Positions 51,904-62,242 of a stretch of 64,000 bases of DNA are shown one piece after another; position 1 is the stretch's first letter, and every line of letters starts with the position of its first letter. The notes under the pieces are model-generated. The model searched no databases and was not told where the DNA came from. It saw only the letters and a list, made by a program, of their open reading frames with translations. The position numbers and the translations under genes were made by a program. Source of the stretch: JAYOEY01 sp038116945 (GTDB lineage Bacteria > Pseudomonadota > Alphaproteobacteria > MPNO01 > UBA2964); assembly GCA_038116945.1 (NCBI GenBank), contig JAYOEY010000006.1:62001-126000 (forward strand), given 5' to 3'.

Positions 51904-53048
51904 GGAACCGCCTTGTCGAGCAACTCGTCGAACAGCGCGCCATAGGCCGAGAACATCTTTTCGGCGCTGTAGGTTCGAACCACGTGCTTACGGTTGGCCG
52001 CGGCGAGTGAAGCGCGGAAGTTGGCATCTTCGAGTACGCGCGCCAGAAACCCGGCCAGCCCGTCCTCGTCCTGACGGTCCACGACATGGTCGCGGTTTGC
52101 CGGCGACAGGTTGGCCCTGACGTCGCCTGCATCGACCCCGGCCACCGGCAGGGACGACGCCATCGCCTGAATCAGCGTATTGGGCATTTGCTCGGTATCG
52201 GAGGTGATCGCGAAGACATCCATCAGCGGATAGACCTTCTCGGGTTGCTCGACATGCCCGGCGAAAACAACCCGGTCAGCGATCCCGAGCCGTGCCGCTT
52301 CAGCTTCCAGAGCGGGCCGTTCGGTGCCGTCGCCGGCGATCAGCAACCGGACGGGCTGAGAAATTCCAAGCTTTGCAAATACGCGCAGCAGACGGCGGAG
52401 GTTCTTTTCGGGGCGAAGCGGCGCGACCGTACCGACGATGAGTTCACCGGGCCTGCGCCCGAAACCGGGAACAGCGGCGGGATCCCCCGCCCCGCCGTAA
52501 AGATCGCAGTCCACCCCGTTGGGAATATGCCTGATTATTCGGCCGTCCAGCTTCCAGACGTCCCGGGCGATGTCGACCAGGGTAAAGGACGGGACTACCA
52601 GCGCGTCGATTCTCCGGAGCGCGAGCCGCCTGAACCTTACGCGCCGCGCAATCTGCCCGTCAGCCTCTTCGGGACCGAAACCGCTTTCGAGGTGGATGTG
52701 GCGGGCGACCGGCGACAAGCTGTTTACAAGCGCCCATTCGACGGAACCCCAGTTGAAGGTCAGCAACAGATCCGGCGCGAGGTCGCGCAGCATCCGGCGA
52801 ATCCGGAACAGGGAAGAAACCGGGCTGCTCTTGTCGATGCGGGGATCAAGAAACCGCACATCGAGCCCGGGCTCGACGCGACTCCTGGCGCCCAGGGCCC
52901 CGTCAAGCGCCAGAATCGTATGGCGGTAGCGCCCGCCGAAATGATTGACGACCGTCGCAATGCGGATCGGTACGCCGCCGTGTCCGAAGGACGGAAACAC
53001 GTGAACGAGGTGGGGCACATGGGGCCGGGTGGCCGGGTCGCCTGTCAT
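51900..53048 (-). CDS. Exosortase-system sugar transferase (GT4, TIGR03088-like)
   Basis: The 382-residue protein starts its recognisable part at VPHLVHVFPSFGHGGVPIRI and has HIPNGVDCDLYGG, VGTVAPLRPEKNLRRLLRVF and SDTEQMPNTLIQAMASSLPV, as in the XrtA-linked sugar transferases. ATG 53048 is preferred; a TTG at 53072 could add eight residues. It is upstream of and coupled to the preceding GT gene and divergent from the deacetylase gene (87 bases). Confidence 0.88.
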   Translation of the reverse strand: MTGDPATRPHVPHLVHVFPSFGHGGVPIRIATVVNHFGGRYRHTILALDGALGARSRVEPGLDVRFLDPRIDKSSPVSSLFRIRRMLRDLAPDLLLTFNWGSVEWALVNSLSPVARHIHLESGFGPEEADGQIARRVRFRRLALRRIDALVVPSFTLVDIARDVWKLDGRIIRHIPNGVDCDLYGGAGDPAAVPGFGRRPGELIVGTVAPLRPEKNLRRLLRVFAKLGISQPVRLLIAGDGTERPALEAEAARLGIADRVVFAGHVEQPEKVYPLMDVFAITSDTEQMPNTLIQAMASSLPVAGVDAGDVRANLSPANRDHVVDRQDEDGLAGFLARVLEDANFRASLAAANRKHVVRTYSAEKMFSAYGALFDELLDKAVP

Positions 53049-53135
53049 GTCGTCGCGCGCCAATCTTCTCAATCCGCCGAATGTTTATGCTATGTCTGTA
53101 GCGTGCAAACTGCGGCATGACCACGAAGAATTCGA

Positions 53136-54152
53136 ATGTTCCAGACAGAGCGACATGTTCCCGCCGTCCTTGGCAACGACACGCCACGCCTCATGGTGCT
53201 GATCGATACGGAAGAGGAATTCGACTGGTCGCGGCCGCACGCCCGCGAAAATACCGGCGTTACGAATCTTCGGGCGCAGCATGAAGCGCACCGCATCTTC
53301 GAGAAATTCGGGATCACGCCGGTCTATGTCGTCGATTTTCCGGTCGTTGCGTCCCGGGACGCCGCCGCGCCTCTCAAGGATCTGTTCGACGACGGAAAGT
53401 GCGTTATCGGCGCGCACCTGCATCCCTGGGTCAATCCTCCGCATGACGAGCAGGTGTGCAATCTCAATTCCTATCCCGGAAACCTGCCGGCCGACCTTGA
53501 ACGCAAGAAGCTGGCGATCCTGACGGAGGCGATCGGCGATCAGTTCGGCGAAAGGCCGGTCGTATACAAGGCCGGACGGTACGGCGCCGGCCCGAACACG
53601 ACCGCGACCCTCCAGGCGCTCGATTACCTGATCGACACGAGCGTGCTGTCGATAACCGACCTCTCCGGCCAGCAGGGTCCGGATTTTTCCGCATGCGGAC
53701 CCGCGCCATACTGGTTCGGCCCCAACGGGAATTTGCTGGAAATACCGATGTCGGTGGGCTTTGCCGGGCAGCTGCGCCGCCGGGGCACGGCGCTCTATGC
53801 AGCCATCGCGGGGCGGACCGCGACGCGCCTGCACCTGCCGGGCATATTCGCGCGTCTCGGCATGCTGGAACGAATTACGCTGACGCCGGAGGGAATAACC
53901 CATACCGAGCATCGACGGCTGACGGAGGCTCTGCTGGCGGATGGCCAGCGCGTGTTCAGCTTCACATACCACAGCCCGTCGATGGCGCCGGGAAACACGC
54001 CCTACGTTCAGAATGCACGGCAGCTGGCCGAATTTCTCGACCGGTTCGAGCGGTATTTCGACTGGTTCCTGGGCGACCTCGGCGGCGTCCCGGCAACGCC
54101 GCTCGAAATCCGGGAACAGGCGGGGACCCGGAAGCGGTCCGGCGCCGCCTGA
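53136..54152 (+). CDS. Polysaccharide-deacetylase-like WalW family protein
   Basis: The 338-residue protein has the NodB-type metal/aspartate site in LIDTEEEFDWSRP and the histidine pair in IGAHLHPWVNPP, followed by AGRYGAGPNT and a C-terminal SFTYHSPSMAPGNTPYV. This arrangement is that of the WalW deacetylases encoded in many exopolysaccharide and exosortase loci. No signal peptide, so action on a lipid-linked precursor inside the cell is likely. Confidence 0.85.
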   Translation: MFQTERHVPAVLGNDTPRLMVLIDTEEEFDWSRPHARENTGVTNLRAQHEAHRIFEKFGITPVYVVDFPVVASRDAAAPLKDLFDDGKCVIGAHLHPWVNPPHDEQVCNLNSYPGNLPADLERKKLAILTEAIGDQFGERPVVYKAGRYGAGPNTTATLQALDYLIDTSVLSITDLSGQQGPDFSACGPAPYWFGPNGNLLEIPMSVGFAGQLRRRGTALYAAIAGRTATRLHLPGIFARLGMLERITLTPEGITHTEHRRLTEALLADGQRVFSFTYHSPSMAPGNTPYVQNARQLAEFLDRFERYFDWFLGDLGGVPATPLEIREQAGTRKRSGAA

Positions 54153-54165
54153 GACGATCCCCGGC

Positions 54166-56961
54166 CTAACCGCCGAGTGTCGCCAGAAGCTTGCGCGCTG
54201 CGCCCGCCTCGGAAAACTTGTCCGACAGGCTCAGTATCCGTTCAAGCACGCGGCGCGCCTCATTCGCTTTGCCCGACTTGTTCAGCGTGACCGCGTAGTG
54301 GTAAGCGATGTCGCCCTGCTGGGGAGCGGATTTGTGGGCCTGCTCAAGCAATTTGAGGGCCCGGTCGTTTTCGCCTTTCTCGTACAGAATCCACCCGAGC
54401 GTATCCATGATCGCGGGAGATTTGGGGGCGACCTTCAGTGCCTTTTCACCATATTCAACGGCTCTGCTGTCCTTCTGCTTGCTGTAGAGCCAGGCAAGAT
54501 TGTTCAGAAGCACCGCATTATTGGGATCTTTGGCCAGAAGCTTTTCGGACTCCCGAATGGCGTCGCCATACTTGTTGCTGGAAATATAGCTGCTCGCCAG
54601 AACATGTCTGACGGCGGGTTCGTCTTTCTCGTCCACCCATTTTTGTAGCGAAGCGAGCGCCTTGTCTGTCGAGCCTCCGGCCTGGATGGCGTTATAGCGC
54701 CGGATCGCGAGGGTTCCGACATTCTCCCGTTTCATCGCCGCATTGTATTGCTCGACGGCCTTGTCGTACTGCTTGGCGCGCATATGAACGTCGCCGGCAA
54801 GCATCATGCCAAGCGACGATTTGGGTGCCTGCTTATCGATCTGGGACGTAATCTGCAGCGCGGCATCTACATTGCCCTGACGCGATTCGAGCTCGACGAG
54901 CGACTGCAGCGCCGGCATGAATCTGGCGTCGATCGCAAGCGCTTTCCGGAACGCCTCGCGCGCGCCGGTGGGGTCGTCAGTGACCGCCAGCAAACTGCCG
55001 AGCAGATGCTGCGCGTGGGCCGATTTGGGCGCGAGGTCGGTCAGTTCGCGGAACGTCGTTGCGGCCTCCAGCCTCTTGCCGGCTGCGATTTCCGTCTTGC
55101 CCATGATTTCCAGCGCCTGCGGATTGCCGGGCGACTTGTTCTTGAGGTCGCGCGCAACCGACAGCGCCTTGTCGTATTCCCGGACACTGCCGTAATGGCG
55201 AATCAACCGAATTCGCGGCGCCATCGATTTCGGATCCGCGTCGCTCGCCTTGCGGAACCATTCGACGGCATCGGCGGTCCGTTTCCCCTTCAGGGCCAGA
55301 TCGGCAAGCGCCATCATCGCTCCGACGTGCTTCGGGTCCTGTTTGACGATTTCCTCGTACAGCGCGATCGCGCCCTTGTCGTCATTGTTCCGCAGCGCGA
55401 TCTGGGCGAGGTTCATTCGCGCGGGCTGGAAATCCGATTTTTTGGCGAGCGCGCCCTCGAACGTTTTCTTGGCTTCGTCGAGTTTCCCCAGTCCGAGTTG
55501 CGCCGCGCCGATCAGATTATCGGCCAAGGGATTTTCCGGCATGCTCTTCTGAAGGCCCATGGCCGCTTTCAGCGCCGGCTCGAACTCCCTTTTGCGAAGG
55601 TGAACAAGGGCGAGCAGGATAGACGCCTGCCGCGCGTCGGGATCGAGGTTTATCGCCGCTTCGAGATCGCCGACCGCCTGATCCGACGCTCCCTGAGCCA
55701 GTCGGCTCAAGGCAAGCTGCGTGCGAATCGACGAGACCTTTGGCGCGGCGGCCGCTGCCTTTTCGAACAGTTCCGCACCCTTGGAAAAATTTCCCGTTCT
55801 CATGTAGGCGCTGCCGAGAAGCGACATGACCTGAGCGTCTTCCGCCTTGGTGCCGACAAGCGGCTGCAGCACCTCGATCGCCTTTCCCGGATCGTTCTTC
55901 CGGACGAGCGCCGCTCCCAGAAGCTTGCGGGCCCGGGGATTGTTGGGGACGGCGGCGACGTATCGCGTCAGATCGACGGTCGCCTGTTCAAGCTGATTGA
56001 GAACGTAATAGACAGCGCCGCGCAGGAATACGCTGGGCATGTGCCCGTCAAGAGCCGGACCGCCCTGCTGCAGCGCCTCCTGCGCGCCCTTGAAGTCCTT
56101 TTTCTTTGACAGGCTCAGCGCGGACAGGTAGCTCGCCAGCAGGTTTCGCGGGCTCTGCTGGAACACCGCGAGGAGATCCGCCTGGGCCTGCTCGTCCTTG
56201 TTGAGGTCGATAAGGGCCGCTGCCCGGCCGAGACGCGCGGGAACATTGACCTTTTTCGATGCCAGCGCCTTGTCGAAAGCCGCAACGGCGCCTTCGAGAT
56301 CCTTGTTCAGACGACGCAGCTCCCCTTTCAGGACGAGCGCCTCAGCGGCATCGCCCTTCAACTCAATCGCCGCGTCTGCCTTGGCTTCCGCTTCCTTCAG
56401 CCTGCCCTTGCTGATCAGAACCCGGGCAAGCCCCTCCTTGGCCTCGACACCGCCGGGTTTCAGCTTCTCAGCCTCCATGAAGGCCTTTTCGGAGTCATCG
56501 AACTGGCGCAGCCCGAGATGCGCACGGGCGCGGGCCAAGAGCACCGATACGCGAATATTGGGATCGCTGACGTCGTCGGGAACGGCCTTGAGTACGTCTT
56601 CGAAGCGGTTCTGCAGCAGATAGGCCCGCCCCAGAAGAATCTGCGTTTCCTTGTCCTTGGCGCCGCGCCGGATGGCAGCGTCCAGCTCTTTGGCGGCGGC
56701 CGGACCATTCCCGACTTTCAGGTAGATTTCGCCGAGAAGCTTGCGTGCGGTAACATTGTTGGGATCCTTCTGCAGGGCGTTCTTGAGCTGGATTACAGCC
56801 GCGTTTATATCGCCCTTATTCAGGTATTTTCTCGCATCTTCGACGTATTCTTCGCCTTCGCCGGTGGCGGCGAAAGAAGATACGGAACTGACAAGCGGCG
56901 CGGCGCCAATGCCGGCTGCCAAGAGCGCCATCGCAAGTTTCGATCCAAGATACCGCTTCAT
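54166..56961 (-). CDS. prsT: PEP-CTERM system TPR-repeat protein PrsT
   Basis: The 931-residue protein has a signal peptide (KLAMALLAAGIGAAPLVSSV) and then continuous TPR units to the C-terminus, starting at EEYVEDARKYLNKGDINAAV and ending near AYHYAVTLNKSGKANEARRV. Length, composition and position after prsK-prsR match PrsT, a periplasmic or outer-membrane-associated lipoprotein-like scaffold thought to act in exopolysaccharide export or assembly. ATG 56961 with AGGAG seven bases upstream is preferred to the TTG two codons before. Confidence 0.9.
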   Translation of the reverse strand: MKRYLGSKLAMALLAAGIGAAPLVSSVSSFAATGEGEEYVEDARKYLNKGDINAAVIQLKNALQKDPNNVTARKLLGEIYLKVGNGPAAAKELDAAIRRGAKDKETQILLGRAYLLQNRFEDVLKAVPDDVSDPNIRVSVLLARARAHLGLRQFDDSEKAFMEAEKLKPGGVEAKEGLARVLISKGRLKEAEAKADAAIELKGDAAEALVLKGELRRLNKDLEGAVAAFDKALASKKVNVPARLGRAAALIDLNKDEQAQADLLAVFQQSPRNLLASYLSALSLSKKKDFKGAQEALQQGGPALDGHMPSVFLRGAVYYVLNQLEQATVDLTRYVAAVPNNPRARKLLGAALVRKNDPGKAIEVLQPLVGTKAEDAQVMSLLGSAYMRTGNFSKGAELFEKAAAAAPKVSSIRTQLALSRLAQGASDQAVGDLEAAINLDPDARQASILLALVHLRKREFEPALKAAMGLQKSMPENPLADNLIGAAQLGLGKLDEAKKTFEGALAKKSDFQPARMNLAQIALRNNDDKGAIALYEEIVKQDPKHVGAMMALADLALKGKRTADAVEWFRKASDADPKSMAPRIRLIRHYGSVREYDKALSVARDLKNKSPGNPQALEIMGKTEIAAGKRLEAATTFRELTDLAPKSAHAQHLLGSLLAVTDDPTGAREAFRKALAIDARFMPALQSLVELESRQGNVDAALQITSQIDKQAPKSSLGMMLAGDVHMRAKQYDKAVEQYNAAMKRENVGTLAIRRYNAIQAGGSTDKALASLQKWVDEKDEPAVRHVLASSYISSNKYGDAIRESEKLLAKDPNNAVLLNNLAWLYSKQKDSRAVEYGEKALKVAPKSPAIMDTLGWILYEKGENDRALKLLEQAHKSAPQQGDIAYHYAVTLNKSGKANEARRVLERILSLSDKFSEAGAARKLLATLGG

Positions 56962-56982
56962 TTCCAATCTCCTGCGTACAAT

Positions 56983-56998
56983 TGCAGACCGGTCTGCA
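56983..56998. promoter_or_regulatory. 16-base perfect palindrome in the prsR-prsT gap
   Basis: TGCAGACCGGTCTGCA is perfectly symmetric and fills much of the 61-base space between the prsR stop and the prsT start, ending 22 bases before the ATG. It could be an operator or an RNA hairpin affecting prsT. Confidence 0.45.
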
Positions 56999-57022
56999 GG
57001 TCCGTAAATACAGACGAAATCT

Positions 57023-58384
57023 TTAACAATCGACTTCTATATTGTGTCGGCGCATCAAGTCGTAAAGAGTTGGGCGGCTGACGCCAAGTATTTTTGCGGC
57101 CTGTGTAATATTTCCTTCGACCCTCGACAGGGCCCTGGGAATGGCCCTTTTTTCCGCCTCCTCGCGCGCCGCCGCAAGGCTGAGCAGTTCCTGCGCCTCT
57201 TGAGACTCGGCGAGATCAAGGTCATTTGGCGCTATACGTCGTCCGTCGCACATGATCACCGCGCGTTTGACCCTGTTTTCCAGTTCGCGAACATTGCCCG
57301 GCCAGCCGTGCTGCGCGATGGCGCCCAGAGCATCCGCGCTGAAGCCGCGGACGCGGCGGCTGTTTTCGGCGTTAAAACGGGCAAGAAAGTTGTGGGCCAG
57401 CAGCTCCGCATCTCCCTCCCGTTCGCGAAGCGGCGGAATATCGACGACAATTTCGCTGATCCGGTAGAAAAGATCCTCGCGGAATCCGCCGGATTTCATC
57501 ATCTCTTCCAGGTCCTGGTTCGTCGCGCAGACGATCCTGACATCGACGGGAATGGCCTGGCGACCGCCGATCCGCTCGACAACCCGTTCCTGAAGGAACC
57601 GCAGAAGCTTGACCTGCAGTGCCAGAGGAACATCCCCGATTTCGTCGAGGAACAGGGTTCCGCCGTTGGCAACTTCAATTTTGCCTTTGGTCTGCTTGAC
57701 TGCCCCGGTGAAGGATCCTTTCTCATACCCGAACAATTCGCTTTCGAGCAGATTCTCGGGGATCGCAGCGCAATTGATGGCGGTAAAGGGTTTGTCGCTG
57801 CGATTGCTCAGGTCATGCACCGCTTTCGCCAGCAGTTCCTTGCCGGTGCCGCTTTCCCCGAGCAGCAGCACCGAGACGTCGGAGGGAGCCACCTTTTCAA
57901 TGAATCTGCACACCTTGAGCATCTCGGGAGCTGCCGTGACCACGCCGGAGAGCGGTGAATTCCGCGAGCTGTTCTGAAGGCGGCGGTTTTCCGCTTCCAG
58001 CTCGTACAGGTGGAAAGCCCGTTCGACGATCAGGGAGAGCTGGTCGGAATCAATGGGCTTTTCGTAGAAATCGTAGGCGCCGATCCGAACCGCCCTGAGC
58101 GCATGCTCCCGGTCGTTCTGGCCCGTGACGACGATAACCTTGGTTGCCGGCTCGAGGCTGAGAATTTGCTCGACGGTCGCAAAGCCCTCGTCAGTGACGT
58201 CGGGGTCCGGCGGCAACCCGAGATCGACGGTCACGACGGGTGGCGTCGATGCCCGGAACCGCATCAGCGCCTCTTCGCGATCTCCCGCGACTTCGACATC
58301 GATACCTTCGAAACTCCAGCGCAGCTGACGCTGAATTCCGCGGTCGTCGTCGACGATCAGAAGTTTCCGCTGCGCCTTGGTCAT
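57023..58384 (-). CDS. prsR: PEP-CTERM system sigma-54 response regulator PrsR
   Basis: The 453-residue protein is a full NtrC-type regulator. Receiver: phospho-acceptor Asp54 in VTVDLGLPPD with VDDD near residue 12. AAA+ domain: GESGTGKELLAKAVHD, the sigma-54 contact YEKGSFTGA (S where GAFTGA has A) and GGTLFLDEIGD. C-terminal Fis-type helix-turn-helix: EGNITQAAKILGVSRPTLYD. It activates sigma-54 promoters of the exosortase regulon when phosphorylated by PrsK. Start overlaps the prsK stop by 4 bases. Confidence 0.94.
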   Translation of the reverse strand: MTKAQRKLLIVDDDRGIQRQLRWSFEGIDVEVAGDREEALMRFRASTPPVVTVDLGLPPDPDVTDEGFATVEQILSLEPATKVIVVTGQNDREHALRAVRIGAYDFYEKPIDSDQLSLIVERAFHLYELEAENRRLQNSSRNSPLSGVVTAAPEMLKVCRFIEKVAPSDVSVLLLGESGTGKELLAKAVHDLSNRSDKPFTAINCAAIPENLLESELFGYEKGSFTGAVKQTKGKIEVANGGTLFLDEIGDVPLALQVKLLRFLQERVVERIGGRQAIPVDVRIVCATNQDLEEMMKSGGFREDLFYRISEIVVDIPPLREREGDAELLAHNFLARFNAENSRRVRGFSADALGAIAQHGWPGNVRELENRVKRAVIMCDGRRIAPNDLDLAESQEAQELLSLAAAREEAEKRAIPRALSRVEGNITQAAKILGVSRPTLYDLMRRHNIEVDC

Positions 58385-60480
58385 GACACTCCAACCGATT
58401 TTGCGGGCAGATTCTCTTCGACGGAGGGGGGAAGGGCCGGGAGGGAAATACTGAATGTCGTGCCGTGACCGGGCTCTGACAGAACTTCCATTCTGCCGCC
58501 GCATTCCTGAACGAATTCACGGCTTTCGAATGTCCCCAGCCCGAATCCGCCGGATTTCGTGCTCCTGAAAGGACGGAACAGCTCGTTCCTTATGAATGCC
58601 TCGTCCATACCGGTTCCTGAATCTTCCACTTCAATCACGGCGTCCCTCCCCCTTACGCCAAGCCGCAGCGTCACGCAGCCGTCGACATCGACCGCCTCGA
58701 ACGCATTGTCGATCAGGTGGGAAATAACAGCTTCCAGCCTCCCTCTGTCCGCAACCACGGAAATCCGATCGACCGCGGGCTCGAACCTCAATTCCGGAGA
58801 CCGTTCCCGGTTCGCCTCGAAGATGGATTGCATCAGCGACCGGAGATCCACGGGAACGGTAGCAACCGCCTCCTTGCCGCTCTGGTGCAAGCGTACCAAA
58901 AGTCCGTTCATTTTTTCCACGGATTCCCGAACCGTTTGCAGCACATCTTCCTGAAAAGCCGGATTGTCCTTGTGTTTTTCGAAGTTCTGTACAAGCAACG
59001 ACAACTGACTGACCAGATTTTTAATATCATGCAATACAAACGCAAAGCGGCGGTTAAACTGATCGAACTGCTGCGATTCAGCCAATGCCCGCGCCGACTG
59101 CTGTTCGGCGAGATAACTCGCGGCCTGCCGGCCCACCGTCGTCAACAGAACATAGTCCTCGTCGCCCACGGTTCTGGCAGCGCGGGGCTGCGCCAGCAGG
59201 ATAAAACCGAGAAACCTCTCGTGATGCAGTAGCGGCACGATCAGCCAGGCCCTGCTGAGTTCCAGAATCCAGTCGGGCAGCCGCAGACCCGGATAGGCAT
59301 CCGGATTCGCCCGATACGACACCACGTTTACGACGGTCTCCCGGTCCTCGAGAAAGCTTATGAGGGAAGGATCCACGTCCCGGGCGCCTGAGGGCACGCT
59401 GAAATTCCAGCTTTCCAGAAGTTCTACCCTGTCGGGACGGTGCGACACCCAGACGGCACCCTCCGGGCTGTCGACGATATTGCACACGCCTGCGAGGATG
59501 CGCTGCGCCAGTTCGACGCCGGCGTTACCGGTAGAAATGGTCGTGATGAAACGCGACCATTCGGCCCGGTAATCATACTTGTAGCTGAAGAAATGCCTGG
59601 AAATCGCCGACTTGAACCATGCGCGGACGGTTCCGGAAAAGACCAGGAGAAGCAGGCAGAGAATGGCCGCGAACAGGAACGCCGCTTCCAGAACAGTGCC
59701 CCACTCGCCGCCGAACTCCCTGATGTAAAACCCGGCGGCGGCCATCATGATCAGATAGGCGCCCGCGCCCACGAGCGTCGCGGAATAGAAAACAACCTGA
59801 CGCGAAACGAAGACGTCGATAGACCAGTCGGGATTGCGGCGCGCGGAAATCGTGATCAGGGGAACGATCAGAGCGTTGGTAAGGCCCCGCGCCGCAAGGA
59901 GATCGGGACTGACCTGATAGAACAGAAGCGCGTCCGCATACAGAAAGAAATCGTAGAAGAACAGCCCGCCGACGCCGAAACAGAGGAATTTTATCGCCCA
60001 CCTGTGCTGGGCGGGCGTATTGCGGAGGAAATTTTCGACCAGCAGGACGCCGAGCACGGCAAGAAGCAGCTTTCCGAACAGGCTGATTTCCTTCGGCGCC
60101 ATGGGCAGCCATTCCAGCAGCGGAGATGATCCCCAGAGTTCGACCGCGAGAAGGGAAATGCTGATCGCCGCGATCGCCCCGGCGACCGGAGAGCGAAACC
60201 AGTAACGCCTTTCTCTGGCCGAGAAGGAGACGGCGTGCAGAAAAGCCAGCCAGCATCCGGTGCGCAGAATTTCCAGCGCGGCGACCAGCGAGTTTGCGGA
60301 CATCGTGTCGAGGAACCGATCGGCCGCGATCGCCGACCACACCGCCGAGGCAGCCGCGGCAGCAATCAGCCAGGCGCCGACGCCGCCCCGACGCCAGCTG
60401 ATGGCAACCAGCACGGCAAGCACCAGAAAGCTGATCGCGGCAACGAAATGACTGAGAAAGGCGAAAGCCGAGAGCGTCAT
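58381..60480 (-). CDS. prsK: PEP-CTERM system sensor histidine kinase PrsK
   Basis: The 699-residue kinase has a run of about eight N-terminal membrane helices, a GAF-like cytoplasmic domain, an H-box (FAVLHD-like: FVLHDIKNLVSQLSLLVQ) and an ATPase domain with HLIDNAFEAVD, EDSGTGMDEAFI and GGFGLGTFESREFV. This matches PrsK, partner of PrsR. The signal is unknown. It lies 41 bases after the sugar transferase gene and is coupled to prsR. Confidence 0.93.
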   Translation of the reverse strand: MTLSAFAFLSHFVAAISFLVLAVLVAISWRRGGVGAWLIAAAAASAVWSAIAADRFLDTMSANSLVAALEILRTGCWLAFLHAVSFSARERRYWFRSPVAGAIAAISISLLAVELWGSSPLLEWLPMAPKEISLFGKLLLAVLGVLLVENFLRNTPAQHRWAIKFLCFGVGGLFFYDFFLYADALLFYQVSPDLLAARGLTNALIVPLITISARRNPDWSIDVFVSRQVVFYSATLVGAGAYLIMMAAAGFYIREFGGEWGTVLEAAFLFAAILCLLLLVFSGTVRAWFKSAISRHFFSYKYDYRAEWSRFITTISTGNAGVELAQRILAGVCNIVDSPEGAVWVSHRPDRVELLESWNFSVPSGARDVDPSLISFLEDRETVVNVVSYRANPDAYPGLRLPDWILELSRAWLIVPLLHHERFLGFILLAQPRAARTVGDEDYVLLTTVGRQAASYLAEQQSARALAESQQFDQFNRRFAFVLHDIKNLVSQLSLLVQNFEKHKDNPAFQEDVLQTVRESVEKMNGLLVRLHQSGKEAVATVPVDLRSLMQSIFEANRERSPELRFEPAVDRISVVADRGRLEAVISHLIDNAFEAVDVDGCVTLRLGVRGRDAVIEVEDSGTGMDEAFIRNELFRPFRSTKSGGFGLGTFESREFVQECGGRMEVLSEPGHGTTFSISLPALPPSVEENLPAKSVGVS

Positions 60481-60521
60481 GAACAGCAGGCCGGATCAAC
60501 GAGCGTTCGGGCAGCCATCGA

Positions 60522-61910
60522 TTATCGGGCCTTGACGGGCCACAGGACGACCCGAACTGTCTGTATCAGCACGATCAGATCCAGAAACAGGCTGTAGTTC
60601 TTGATGTAGTACAGATCGTACTGAAATTTCTCCTTGGCATCCTCGGTGGACGCGCCATAGGGATAGTTGAGCTGGGCCCATCCGCTAATCCCCGGCTTCA
60701 CGCGGTGGCGTTCCATGTAATGCGGGATTTCCTTGCGAAGTTCCTCAACAAAGAAGGGCCGCTCGGGCCGGGGGCCGATAAAGCTCATCTCTCCCTTGAG
60801 GACATTGAAAATCTGCGGGATCTCATCGATCCGGGTCTTCCGGATAAAACCCCCTATGCGGGTTACGCGGCTGTCGTTCTCGGCGGCCCAGCGCGGAACA
60901 CCGTCCTCCTCAGCGTCCTGGTACATCGATCGGAACTTGACGAGCATGAAGGTTTGTCCGTTCAGCCCTACCCGTTCCTGCCGATAAAATACCGGTCCCC
61001 GGGACTCAAGTTTGATCAGCGACGCGGTGAGGATGAGGATCGGAAAACTGAAAAGCAGCAGAAGCAGGCTGACGCAAACATCGAAGATCCTTTTTGTCAG
61101 CAGCTGAACCCCGCTGCCCGCAAACCCGTCCGAGAAAATCAGCCGGCTGGGATAAAGCGCATCCAGATCCATCTTGCCGGTCTCGCGTTCCCCGAACGCC
61201 GAATATCCGGAGACGGAAACGCCCTGCAATTTGCATTCAAGCAATGCTTCCACGGGCATGCCGCCTCGGCGGTCGTCAACCGCAACGACGATTTCCTCGA
61301 TGTCGTTTTCCCTGACGACCTCCACCAGAGACTGGTCCTTCATGGTGACGGCCTTGTCGGAAATTTCCACGGACCTGTCGTTCATCGGCACGTAACCCGA
61401 AACCGTGTACCCGGGCGACTCGTCTTCCTGTTCTAGCTTTTCGATCTTGGCTGCGTGCTTGCCGGTGCCGAGGACCAGAATTCGCCTTTTGAAGGCGTCG
61501 AGATCGGCAAATTTGAGATACAGGTAACGAACGGCCATAACGCCGATAATCGCAACAGCGAAAGCGATCGCGAGGGCGCTGCGCCAGATGGCCAGGTTGG
61601 GATAGATATAGAACAGTAACGCAAGCGCCAGAAATCCGAAGAAGAAGCTGAACAGCAACCTCGTCAGGATGGTCCCGGTTTCCCTGACGTGGGCCTTGTT
61701 GTAGAGGCCCAGTGCAAACATGTTGACCGAAAACACCGTGGCGAAAGTAATCGCCTGCGGCAGATAAAGCCTGAGCGACTCGCTCAGATTGTCGATGTCC
61801 GCCCAGCGGAAAAACAGGGCGACGTACATCGTCACGATCAGGAGAAGATGTTCGACCATCCCCAGAATAAGCAGGGACGCAGGAACGTAATGCCTAAAGA
61901 TTCGAACCAT
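60522..61910 (-). CDS. Exosortase-system initiating sugar-phosphate transferase (WcaJ/EpsB-like)
   Basis: The 462-residue polyprenyl-phosphate sugar-1-P transferase starts exopolysaccharide repeat synthesis at the inner membrane. It has about four N-terminal membrane helices, a CoA-binding-like central domain, a fifth helix (FDVCVSLLLLLFSFPILILT) and the catalytic block RQERVGLNGQTFMLVKFRSM, KTRIDEIPQIFNVLKGEMSF, IGPRPERP, KPGISGWAQLNYPYGAS. Matches the XrtA-associated TIGR03013 type. Confidence 0.93.
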   Translation of the reverse strand: MVRIFRHYVPASLLILGMVEHLLLIVTMYVALFFRWADIDNLSESLRLYLPQAITFATVFSVNMFALGLYNKAHVRETGTILTRLLFSFFFGFLALALLFYIYPNLAIWRSALAIAFAVAIIGVMAVRYLYLKFADLDAFKRRILVLGTGKHAAKIEKLEQEDESPGYTVSGYVPMNDRSVEISDKAVTMKDQSLVEVVRENDIEEIVVAVDDRRGGMPVEALLECKLQGVSVSGYSAFGERETGKMDLDALYPSRLIFSDGFAGSGVQLLTKRIFDVCVSLLLLLFSFPILILTASLIKLESRGPVFYRQERVGLNGQTFMLVKFRSMYQDAEEDGVPRWAAENDSRVTRIGGFIRKTRIDEIPQIFNVLKGEMSFIGPRPERPFFVEELRKEIPHYMERHRVKPGISGWAQLNYPYGASTEDAKEKFQYDLYYIKNYSLFLDLIVLIQTVRVVLWPVKAR

Positions 61911-62112
61911 TTACGGTCTGTTCCGACACGCTGCACCGCCGGACGAAGTGGCCCCGAATTTGGAATCCGGCCTCGCCCCATCCGGTCGATACAAGCCGTT
62001 TGCCCTCGTCGACACCATCGTAACGTAATTTCACAAAGAAAATCAAAGGCATAAAGTTTTTTCATCCTTAACGCAGCAGGACCGCGCGGCAAGCCCGAAA
62101 CTGCTCCGGACA

Positions 62113-62140
62113 TCGGGGAAAACCCGGTGTCGCGCCGGGG
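62113..62140. repeat. 28-base direct repeat, copy 1
   Basis: The 28 bases beginning TCGGGGAAAACCCGGTG are identical to 62253-62280 on the other side of the N gap. Internally CCCGG and CCGGG can pair as a short hairpin. Confidence 0.9.
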
Positions 62141-62242
62141 GGTAGGTAATAAAAGGCTAGTAACATGCCCACAGCGGCCGCAATGACAAGCCGGCGACAA
62201 TATAAAAAAAAAAAAACACAAGGACGGGAGGCAAAAACACCG

